Assembly (NCBI GenBank): GCA_030248215.1
Contig: JASANG010002465.1
Coordinates: 33,251 to 97,250 of the forward strand
Source of the DNA: Enoplolaimus lenunculus
Lineage: Eukaryota; Nematoda; Enoplea; Enoplida; Thoracostomopsidae
DNA: 64,000 bases
Direction of reading: 5' to 3'
The position numbers were made by a program, and so were the translations under genes. The notes under the pieces are model-generated. The model was given only the letters and a program-made list of their open reading frames with translations. It searched no databases and was not told where the DNA came from. Below are positions 11,244 to 20,875 of the stretch, piece by piece (the first letter of the stretch is position 1; every line of letters starts with the position of its first letter).

Positions 11244-14200
11244 ATGTCTTTACGACGAATCAGGGGGAGTTTTCGCAACCCTCAACATCGGTATCCGTAT
11301 CAGTCGGTGGGCACCACGGCTACCGGTGCGTTTGGTCGGTCGTTTCGACGCCGGCCACCGCCACCGCGACCTTTCAAACGCTCAGCGACCGGAATCACAA
11401 TGAGTGCTGCTCGCAGTGCTGCAGCTGACAGCAGCTGCGAGTTTGACACTCGCGAAACCGAAGCTGAGTTGGTGTTTTCCAGTGACGATGACACATCGTC
11501 GTCATCTGAGTCAACAACGGACGATGACGATGACGAAGATGAGTCAACGTCGATGTTTTCTGAGCTGACACCCGACGATGTACGCCGTCGCTCGTTGTGG
11601 CGACGGTTTGTTAAGGTAGTTAGCTCCCTCTAGCTATGTTACTTTTGAGTTTGGGCTTAAAATATAGTTTTAATGAGTGAGAATAAATAGGGACTTTAGT
11701 ATCCATATACACTGCAAAAAATGGGGAGTCAAATTGACTCTCTTGGAAATAGGCTTTTCCTGACTACACAAAGTGAGTCCAATTCGACTCCACCAGAGTC
11801 AAATTCGATTCACTATGTCGCACATTGGTCTGGCGGAGTCGAATTTGACCCAGTTTGTGTAGTAAGGAAAAGCCTATTTCCGAGGAGTCAATTTGACTCA
11901 CCATTTTTTACAGTGTACAGTTTTAGAAATTTTTTAATTTTGGCACAACTTAACTTAGACTTAAGCTAAGACAAAGTATGAGGCTTAGCTTTGGCTTTGA
12001 CTTTTCGTTTGAATGGAAACGTATTCAATTTCGCAGTGTTAGTTTAGTTGTTAGGTTTCAGTTTGAAACCATATCAGACCCTGTCACACATTGTAATTTT
12101 TATCCCCTGGAAACGTTTTAGCCACACTGGTAAATTGTGCAAAATTCCCACATGCTTCTGTAGTATGCTATGTGAGCTGGAATGGTCGTTGTGTTCGTAT
12201 CTGAGCTCAGAAATGTAATTTAACTACAGGACTACATTTTCTTAAAGTATCTTTCTCTGCTATTTTGGTTCATACTTAGTTCAAACATTATGCTTTAGTA
12301 TCGGGCATAGCATAGCTTATATACCTGGTTCTACTCTGTCTTTGGGTTTATGCTTAGGTTCAACTTGAGATTCATTTCATAGCCTGGTATTTAAATTCGG
12401 GCTGTAAACGTCTTGGTTCAATTCCAATGTCTTGGACTTTAACTCAAGGGCGCCGTCAGAATATTGGGTTAGGGAATCTGTAAGCGTAGTTTTAGTTCAA
12501 CTGATGCTTAACGTTTGGAATTTCTGTTCAACCTTGAACTATAAGATAGCATTTTACAAGCTGGTTTAAACTAATTTCAAACAAATAGCTTAGTGGTATA
12601 TTTGGACACCGCAAATGTACCAGTAAAGTCGTCATGACATTCTGAAATTAACATCGACATAAAACGAAATTGTATTAAAATGGCTTGAATCTAAATAGAC
12701 AGCTACTGTAGTGACCCGAATAAGAGGCGAGACTGATATTTATTTGGCCTCTCCAGAGGGTAGCCCCCTTGTTATTCGGTTACGGACTGTTATTTGTTTT
12801 TAATCCACGCTCGGCCACCGTAGGTACTGATATATCCGGTACTGCAACTATCCGTTGAATTATACGGTTATTTATCTTGTGTCAATAGCTTGAGCGATCA
12901 TGCAAGATTATACTTACGAATGTACTTTCAAACTTTAAGTACGCCTTAAAGTTTCAAACTCAAATTATTTGGTCCTGGAGTCATTTAAGCGCTACAATTA
13001 GAGATAATGGACATTTATGGACTCTAATTAATAGGGTTCAGGGACTCTAGACTATTTTTTGCTTAGGCTTAGGCTTAAGCTTAGGAATATGCTCATCCGT
13101 ACGCATAGGCTTAGGCTTAGGCTTAGGCTTAGGCTTAGGCTTAGGCTTAGGCTTAGGAATATGCTTATACTACTGTTCCGGCCCTGTTCTATACAAGGGC
13201 CGATCAATTTGATCACCAAATCACCACTCTTAAAAGTATACTATTCACTCTTCATAAGTACAATCTTTAGCGGTTCTTGCTTTATTTGAAACATTCATAA
13301 AAAATATTAAGTTGATTTGATATTGAAATTTAGAAACCTATATAGGATAACGTTAGTTGCGAAGCGCCGCAATCAGGAAGTTAAACTAAACAAAACAAAA
13401 CAACTGTAGAAGGAACGAAGAAATTTTAAAGTCCTATTTACACGTGCTATAGTTTTTGTAGCAAAAAATTGCACATGCAACTTGCATGTGCAACTTTGGT
13501 CTCAAAACTGCTTTGAAGTTCTTGCCGCATCCGCTAAAGAATAATAAGAATCGATTTTAAAATTTATGTTTTAGGCTGTCAAAATATCACTGCCTCATAT
13601 TGGCCTGACATCGCTACTGTTGACGTATATCCTTATCGGTGGTGTAATGTTCAATCACATCGAAGGAAATTACGAAAAGACCGTTCTTGATAAAGATAAA
13701 GGCATAATGGATGGTAAGCTGTGTTCAGTGTTAATATTATAACCAGAGTTCATGATTTGTTTTTCTGTTTCATTTATTGTTTTTTTCTGAAAAATTCCAA
13801 AAGCTTTATCTTTTAAAAGAAGTTAAACTTTCATTGTTTCAATATTTTATTTTTTCCTTGAATTTGATTGGTCATATGACATTTTTTAGTTTTTGAAATA
13901 GTTATCTTGAATGGAAACTTTTTGACGAAGTGGAAAGTTTTTGACGAATCTTAGTAAAAATAGTTGGAGCTTAAGTTTTAGGTTCAGAGAAAAATTTGTC
14001 CGTTTTAACGCAAACAACCCGTCGGATTTTACAAGTCCTTTTTTTAACTTAATTGCGCTACTTTGAAACTCAGTTTAAAATTGCTAAATATTTAGGGTAA
14101 AATACTTTGTCTCGTATTTCGAAACGCTAATTTTTCAAAATAGCCCCTAATACTCAAACAAAGAATCACTAGTGTTTCTTTGCTTAGAAGTTCTACGCAA

Positions 14201-17200
14201 GTGATTTGATTCTATGTTAAAATTTAGATAATCAGTTAAGTATAACTCTACTGCAGCATTTCATAAGCAATTATTATGCATACTTCGTCAACCTTTAAAA
14301 AAACTTTATTTTTTGCTATGATAGTCGAAATTGATTTAATTTTATTTTTAGCTGTGACTTCGGAAATTTATTTAACTTTATTTTAGCAATGATATCGAAA
14401 ATTGATTTAACTTTATTTTTAGCTATGATAGGGGAAATTAATTTAACTTTATTTTGCAATGATAGCGTAAATTAAGTTAACTTATTTTTAGGTATGATAG
14501 CGGAAATTAATTTAACTTTATTTTAGCAATGATAGCGGAAATTAAGTTAACTTTATTTTTAGGTATAATAGCGGAAATTAAGTTAACTTTATTTTTAGGT
14601 ATGATAGCGGAAATTAAGTTAACTTTATTTTTAGGTATGATAGCGGAAATTAAGTTAACCTTATTTTCAGCTATGATAGTCGAAATTAATTTAACTTTTT
14701 TAGCTATGATATTCGAAATTAATATAACTTTATTTTCAGGTATGATAGTAAAAATTAATTTAACTTTATTTTTATCTTTGATAGTTGAAATTAATTTAAG
14801 TTTATTTTCAGCTATGATAGTGGAAATTCAAAATTACACATGGACTCTAGGTCACGCTCGAACAGATGAACTATCTTGGGATGAATTTTTGACGGATTTA
14901 AACGAACGGTTGGACAATTTCTCCCATTTTGCATCTAATCGCATGCCTGATCCACCGTACGTTTACACAAGACCAAGCAAAGACTTATACGGCCGCGATG
15001 AAGGAGACCGCGCGTGGAATATGCGATCTTCGATTATTTATGCTCTGACTGTGATTTCTTCGACAGGTAAAGTTGTACATGTTACTGTCAGGGGCGTCTC
15101 GTTGCTTCAATTACAGGAGAAAAGTGGACTAAGCTTAGGCTTTACAATTATCTTTGTATGATCTTTGCTAGGCTGTGACTTACGTTTCTGTGCTCTTTAC
15201 CTTTATTTATTCAACTTTAATTGCCGAATGTTGCCTTCTTCGCAGGACAACAATAGAGTATGATGACTAGGCATTGATAGGTAAGTTTCTGGAAATGCGA
15301 GCTTATGTTTGATGGATATGAAAATGCGTACTGTAGTGACCCGAATAAGAGGGAGGTCCCCATTTAGAGTCCTAAACAATAGGAGTCCGTATCCCTAATA
15401 AAAGTTCGTAAGCGGATAGAGTGCCTAAACCCTAATTAAAGTCCATAAATGTCAATTATCCCTAATTGAAAGGTTTTAATGACTAGTGAACCAAAAAATC
15501 TTAAGTTCGAAATTTTGAACTGCACTTAAGTGTTGAAAGCAAATTCCAAAGTATAACCTTGCATTATCGCTCAAGCTTTTGATACAAGGCAAAAAACGTT
15601 TAATTCAACGGATAGTTGCAATACCGGCCTATATCAGTAAGGAAGGGTGGCGGAGGGCTGGTTGAAAATAAATAACAGTCCGTAACCGAATAACAAGGGA
15701 GGTACCCTCTGGGGAGGATAAATAAATATCAGTCCCCCTCTTATTCGGGTCTTTACAGTATATCATCTATCACCAGTTAGCGGTAGGTTTCCAATCTAAC
15801 TAACTCCTACAACTGCGAAACGAAGAACATACACATCGAGTGGACCCTGTAGTTTTGTCGTATTTCGTCGCAAAGTGACAAAGTTGAAACATTCGCCACG
15901 TTATACCTAGCCCATGTTTATAATGGCGGTCTGCTACAAAGCGTAAGCTTAATTCTTTACTGCAGAGATTTTCTATTTCGTCTGAAGGATTCGAATCGCA
16001 GCCTCTCAGGTGAAAGGCGATTGATTCAGCAATAGGAGCTTGAAGCTCGAGCCCAAAGGACCACTCACGTCTTGGGGAGATTTTTCATATGAGAAGGGGT
16101 TATTGATAGTAATTGTAAATTTTTCCGCTAAGCCTAATCGAGGTGTATCCGGATGGTAAAAACGGAAACGGAAACCTAATCAGAATAACGGAAACGAAAA
16201 ATACATATTGAAGTATAAATGTTTAAAAACTGTTTTCTTTTCTACCAACGCAATTGAGGCGTGCAGTAATTCACGTGATACATAACGAATTATGTCCGTA
16301 AATGTACGAGAATTTCCGTTACATCTATAACGAAACCGAAACGGACACCGATTTTTACCGGAAACGGATGTTTGGAAACAGCCTTAACCTAAGCCTAAAA
16401 CCTCAACCTATACGTGAGCCCAATCCTAAACGTAAGCCAAAGCCTTTAGACACTAAGTCTTCCTGTGGGCAGGCCTCTACAGTTAACATGAGTTCTTGGC
16501 TTAATTGTATTATATATATTATATATATTTATATATATTTTTATATATATGTATATATATATAAAAATAATGTAATAATTAATAATAGCTATTTTAGGTT
16601 ACAACAATGTTAACGTTGAAACCGCCGAAGGCCGACTTCTTAGCGTTGCATACGGACTTATTGGCATTCCATTAATGTTTATCACTGCGGCAAACATTGG
16701 CAAACTTTTATCAGAACTGATTTTGTCGTGTTGTCTTCGGTTACAACAACGATTCTGCAGTCAATCGCAATACTGCGTCCATCAAAAAACGCCCAGTTTC
16801 GGTCTTGAAAACCTTGAAGTGCCGGCGGTTTTTATTCTTGGGTTGATTTTAGGATTTTGTGGATTGGGTAAGAAACTGTACGAAATGCGTATAACATATC
16901 ATTTGCAGTATATAGCAGCAGGTTTGTAAAATTAAACTCTGTAATTTCATATAAGATGTATTCGAAATATTTGCCTTAGACAGATTGATTTTTAATTTTG
17001 AAAATTCTGAAATACGCATTACTTGTTGAAACTATGATGATTTTTCGAATTTTGAGAACACAGCGATTGACTAAAACAAAATCCGAAACTGCACTGCAGG
17101 ATGTAAAATGAACTCTCACATTTAAATTTAAAGGAATTTGTGGGGTTTGTTTCCAATTCTTGGTGTAAAGTTGAAAAGTTTGTGGACCATTTGAAGACCA

Positions 17201-18900
17201 TTTCTTTCGATACGTTACTGTTTCGAAGCCAATTCAAAAAAATTACGGTGTTTGAATTTGAATACAATTGTCAATTTTTGGCAGCGAACTTTGAAATTCT
17301 ACCTTTAGTAAGATTCTTGTGAAATGTTTAAAACATGTTGCGGTTACTGTAAGAGAGTCACCGATCGGAATGCCGTTATGCAGTTTATGCTACGCATATC
17401 TATTTCTGCCCGAGAATATACAAAATGTGCTTTGATCGGAAAACCTTTTCCTAGCTTGTGTTAGCGTTGGCTGGTGCTGTAAACTTACCAAAAAACCGAT
17501 TGAATTCCTGCGCTTGTAGTAACGTAGTGTACATACACCTTACTTGGCAGGTACCCGCTGCTATTTGGTTACGGACTGTTATTTATTTTTAGCACACGAC
17601 GCTTGTTATTTGCCCATCATATATGCCATAGTTGTACGAATGCAAGTGACATAATATACATTAAGTTCTCTTTTGAACTATATTTAATCCAAGAACCATT
17701 CATGTACTCAGATTAGGAATAATTGACATTTATAGACTCTATTTATGATTGTTAGAATCTACGGATTTCACAAAGTCTAATTAGCAATATAGACTTCTAT
17801 TGACTCGAATAAACAATGCGTACTCGCCGAGTTTATCTCCGCGGCGTGAATTGTTTCAAAAACGAACGCTAAAGTTACCAGAAAAACTATTTGCTTCAAA
17901 GTTTTATCATTTAGGCACACTGATTTATTTAAACTACGAGCATTCATGGACGCTGGTCGAAGCGTATCATGCGTCATTCGAAGGTATGATCAGCTTGGTT
18001 CTCGCCGATGTCGGGCTCAATTCGTCACATTACGTCATCCTGCTGATGTCATACAAAATTCTATCGCTTTCAGTGCTAACAATGTGCCTCGATTTAGCAC
18101 GCGTCAAACTATTGCGTCTATTTAGACATATTCATTATTTTGGACGAAGTTTACAATTTAAAAACATCTACGGCGCATTCGAAGACTATTATGATGACGA
18201 TTCAGAGACTGGTCGCGAGAAGAAAGCAGCGATGACCGATTTGGCAACGCTGTTGTTAGACCCACGGTTTCGTAATATTTTGCCTGAAATCATTGAAGCG
18301 ATTTATCGCGAAGATCCTGAACGGCATTACGCCACGGCGACTATAGTTGGCCCAAACGGTCTACTTAGTCTCGATACTGGATCGATTAACGGTAGACCAT
18401 TGACCGCAGAAGATATTTTTGCGTACTTACGTCGGCTTGGTGATAAACAACGACTCCTCCGCGAAGAAATGAATCAAGCGTTTGTACCAGCTGGATTCAA
18501 ATATTGGAAATACGCCGATCAAGATCATAAACGTCGAGAGCGCAAAGGTCGCCGACACCGGTCTCATCGACAAAAATGTTCGAAAGCATCGTGTACCGCT
18601 GCGACCGGCGGGAATCGATCCGGTGACTTTGTGGACGCGAGTCGAACGTCTTATCCATTCGGCTACGCGCCACCGCCACCGCCGCCGCCTCCTCCAGGTA
18701 ACGCAACTGCGACCACGTACGTTAACGAACACGGCGAAACTGTATATTTGTATGATTATACTCAACGATTCGCTCACAATAGACCAGGGATAAACAGTTA
18801 TGCGTGTTCGATAGACGATGATACAAGTAGTACAATGCAATCTGCCGAAACGCTAACACCGCCCACTGCTGATATTTTATCGGTTGAAGAAAAATTTTGA
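11244..18900 (+). CDS. Two-pore-domain (K2P/TWK) potassium-channel-family protein with atypical filters, 673 aa
   Basis: Coding exons are 11244-11615, 13575-13713, 14812-15066, 16598-16867 and 17915-18900. All junctions are GT-AG, with phases 0,1,1,1, and total 2022 nt. Layout: cytoplasmic N-terminus with an acidic/Ser run (1-124); M1 about 128-152 (KISLPHIGLTSLL...); extracellular cap 153-240; P1 about 243-260; M2 268-297 (AYGLIGIPLMF, a K2P signature); M3 330-354; P2 363-384; M4 385-409 (YVILLMSYK...TMCLDL). A cytoplasmic tail of about 260 aa follows, with a basic patch and a ten-proline run. K2P subunits dimerise to form background K+ pores in the plasma membrane. The filters are odd: P1 reads SSTGYNN (253-259) for TTIGYGN, and P2 reads LADVGLN (375-381) where TTIGFGD is expected. 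Family membership is firm from M2 and topology; K+ conduction is doubtful. Introns are packed with MITEs. Confidence 0.9.
11708..11917. mobile_element. MITE family E (TACACTGCAAAAAATGG ends), in K2P intron 1
   Basis: The ends are TACACTGCAAAAAATGGGG and CCATTTTTTACAGTGTA. The element is almost wholly an imperfect hairpin of GAGTCAAATTGACTC and GTCAAATTCGACTC words. A TA dinucleotide at both ends fits a Tc1/mariner-like target site, but no transposase supports that. It lies 92 bp past the exon 1 donor. Confidence 0.75.
12705..13044 (-). mobile_element. MITE family C, truncated by or fused to a TTAGGC element, K2P intron 1
   Basis: Reverse orientation. It begins TACTGTAGTGACCCGAATAAG and runs GGCCTCTCCAGAGGGTA through to GGACTCTAATTAATAGGG. 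Then the sequence switches into a TTAGGC element at about 13045, so the far end is lost. Confidence 0.7.
13045..13201 (+). mobile_element. TTAGGC-carrying MITE, family A, with a seven-unit perfect TTAGGC run
   Basis: The left end is missing. The body starts TAGACTATTTTTTGCTTAGG, and positions 13111-13152 are seven perfect tandem TTAGGC units. The right end CCCTGTTCTATACAAGGGCC is the usual family A terminus. It is the longest uninterrupted telomere-type run in the window. It lies in intron 1, about 370 bp upstream of exon 2. Confidence 0.75.
14317..14825 (+). repeat. 36-bp minisatellite containing copies of the K2P exon 3 splice acceptor
   Basis: About 14 tandem units of roughly 36 bp (range about 30-39) follow the pattern ATGATAGCGGAAATTAAGTT, then AACTTTATTTTTAG, then GT or CT. 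The last unit is the true acceptor (TTATTTTCAG at 14802-14811) and the first codons of exon 3 (ATGATAGTGGAAATT). From 14529 onward the units stay in the exon 3 frame and would read as 11-12-residue repeats MIAEIKLTLFLG. Units near 14560-14660 are almost identical, so expansion there is recent. Confidence 0.85.
15329..15761 (+). mobile_element. MITE family C, near full length, K2P intron 3
   Basis: The ends are TACTGTAGTGACCCGAATAAG and TTCGGGTCTTTACAGTA. The internal order matches the 2312 and 58770 copies: AGTCC words, a TTGCATTATCGCTCAAGC segment, then GGTACCCTCTGGGGAGG. Confidence 0.75.
15963..16101 (-). mobile_element. Decayed piggyBac-type MITE fragment, K2P intron 3
   Basis: Partial match to the family at 688 in reverse orientation: ATTTTCTATTTCGTCTGA, a B-box-like GGATTCGAATC, AGGAGCTTGAAGCTCGAGC, and a terminus GAGAAGGGGTTA. 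It is shorter than the 262-bp norm. Confidence 0.5.
16143..16378. mobile_element. CGGAAAC-rich element (family J), K2P intron 3
   Basis: Begins GGTGTATCCGGATGGTAAAAA and ends near TTTTTACCGGAAACGGATG. The flanks are built from CGGAAACGGAAAC words. The related copy is at 61552-61950, and a fragment (CCGTTTCCG words) is near 58110-58180. Confidence 0.5.
16508..16566. repeat. TA-rich microsatellite
   Basis: A near-pure run of TATATAT words with interruptions. It ends about 30 bp before the exon 4 acceptor at 16597 and so sits close to the polypyrimidine region. Confidence 0.8.
17544..17815 (-). mobile_element. Decayed MITE family C copy, K2P intron 4
   Basis: Scattered but ordered matches to the family: GGTTACGGACTGTTATTTATTTTTAGC, AATTGACATTTATAGACTC, and a degraded terminus near TTGACTCGAATAAACAATG. 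It ends about 100 bp before exon 5. Confidence 0.5.
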
Positions 18901-19305
18901 CGTCTGTATAATCGCTTCAGCATTCAGGGTGCAACCGGAGGCGAAGAGGCGAAAACTACCGTAACCAGGTAACTACGAATGAAGCAATTTCTCATCAGGA
19001 AGCCTTGCGATAAAAACAGCGAGCGTAAGTAAGCAAGCAAGCAAAACCGCACTTTTAATATTAAAAATCTATGCTCGAAAATTTTTTGGTTTTAATCTCT
19101 GTTGGAAATTATTCTGAGCTGGAAGTCGAAAAAATTTTGAAGCGTCAGCTGTCAATCAAAATTAGCGTTGAACTTGAACCGAATGCGAAAAAATTTATTA
19201 AGTTAAAGTCGAAAATTCACTGGAGCAAGGGAGAATTGAAAAAAAAATTCTTCAATTGCGCTGTGCTATACAACCCATAGTATATAGAGAAATGTTAAGC
19301 AACAA

Positions 19306-19410
19306 CTAGGCTTTAGGCTTAGGAATATGCTCATTCTTACGCGTAGGTTTAGGCTTAGGCTTAGGCTTAGGAATATGCCTATAATACTGTTCCGCCATGT
19401 TGTTTAAAGG
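19306..19410 (+). mobile_element. TTAGGC-carrying MITE, family A, 5'-truncated
   Basis: Starts inside the repeat (GGCTTTAGGCTTAGGAATATG), includes CTCATTCTTACGCGTAGG and several TTAGGC units, and finishes with the ACTGTTCCGCC family A tail. Confidence 0.65.
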
Positions 19411-19631
19411 TCTCAAATAAGAACCTAAAATATTGAAAAATTTTAGTCACTTTTGCTTAAATCAACCAACTCAACGTGCTAATTAGCACTGAATACACGA
19501 ATCGTTTTGAAATTTAATCTAAAATTTTCGTTATCATTTTTTTAAATGTTTGACAACAGACAGCACACCAACATATCAATAAACCAAATTTTATTAATTA
19601 CTTTAGTTAACATTCTCAAATACTATGATCC

Positions 19632-19842
19632 GTATTCTCAAATGTGTATAGCACCTGTCACCAGTTGGTGATAGGTCTTATGACTTTCATACCAGTGAAT
19701 GCTGATGTTCAAAATTCAGCACATTTTTCGCATTATATTCTCTGCTCATGTACCAATTTTGAGTTCAACAACTGTAATAGTGAGTTTGAAAGCCTATTAC
19801 GAACTGATGATAGATGCTATGCACATTTGAGAATACGGGCCT
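19632..19842. mobile_element. MITE family H, better-preserved copy
   Basis: The ends CGTATTCTCAAATGTGTATAGC and GCACATTTGAGAATACGGGCC form a clear inverted repeat of about 20 bp. An inner pair, CACCAGTTGGTGATAGG / CCTATTACGAACTGATG, extends the hairpin. Confidence 0.7.
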
Positions 19843-20176
19843 ATAAACGTTACGTTCAAGGTTACTTTAAACATGAATTTCATCTATTTATTCTTTTCAG
19901 AATAAACGACAGTTTTTCGTTCTGCGTTCCATTCACACGTTCCAAAAGCCCCGTTTGATAATTGTAATTCTGAGCCAATAGGGATGATTTGTTGGGTAGC
20001 CTCTGATGCGCAGCCTAGAATTAACAATCGCAAAAGATTGCAATTTTTGGTATTGTACTTTTATCGCCAAATAGCGATATATTTTCAAACGAACTAAACG
20101 TTTCAAAAATTAAAACCATGTACAATTGCAAGAAAGTATACGGAATACTATAGGTTTTTACCGATTTTGGCGTTTA

Positions 20177-20428
20177 GTCCCATGTAAATATCTGAGGCGG
20201 AACGTTCTTCTGTGAGACTAGAAAAGAGTAAGCTTAAACTTTAGACTAGTTTGTTCGCTTGGCTTAGGCTTAGGCTTAGGAATGTGCTCAATCTTACGGG
20301 CTTAGGAATATGCTCATTCTTACGCTTAGACTTAGGCTTAGGCTTAGGAATATGCCCATTCTTACGCTTAGGATTGTGCTTAGGAATATGCTTATAATAC
20401 AGTTCCGCCCCTATTCTTTACATTGGCC
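20177..20428 (+). mobile_element. TTAGGC-carrying MITE, family A, expanded copy
   Basis: Both termini are present (GTCCCATGTAAATATCTGAGG and TTCTTTACATTGGCC). The middle has four GGCTTAGGAATATG-type blocks instead of two, so the inner module (TTAGGC run plus CTCATTCTTACGC) has been duplicated. At about 250 bp it is the longest uninterrupted family A copy. It lies between the convergent K2P and secreted-protein genes. Confidence 0.8.
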
Positions 20429-20539
20429 GAAGTTTACAAGACCCATCACCAATTAGTGATTTTCGATGAATAGTTGAGAATCTCAGTCATACTTTTAAAA
20501 GACGGTTACCAGCGTCGCAAAATATTCATGAAATGCTCT

Positions 20540-20756
20540 ACACTGTAAAAAATGGTGAGTCAAATTGAGTCTCTCGGAAAAAGGCTTTTCCTGACTACAC
20601 AAACTGAATCAAATTCGACTCCGCCAGAGTCAAATTCGACTCAGTGAGCGATTCAGTGAATCGAATTTGACTCAGGCGGAGTCGAATTTTGACTCAGTTT
20701 GTGTCGTCAGGAAAAGCCTATTTCGGAGAGAGTCAATTTGACTCCCAATTTTTTGC
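20540..20756. mobile_element. MITE family E
   Basis: Left end TACACTGTAAAAAATGGTGAG; right side GAGTCAATTTGACTCCCAA then TTTTTTGCA. Same hairpin plan as 11708-11917. It ends about 120 bp beyond the stop codon of the minus-strand gene, so it may fall in that gene's 3' UTR. Confidence 0.75.
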
Positions 20757-20875
20757 ATATTATATTCCACTGCATTCACGTAAAAAATATCACTTGTATT
20801 AAAGTTACTTTAAGTGCGACTTTTCACAAAACAAATTAGTGTCACATATTATTCCGGACAGAGCAGAGGAATGCG

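Noticed and set aside
13045-13201. A true telomere or chromosome-end junction suggested by TTAGGC runs
   Set aside because: Runs are at most seven perfect units, sit between transposon ends, and occur in both orientations across the window.
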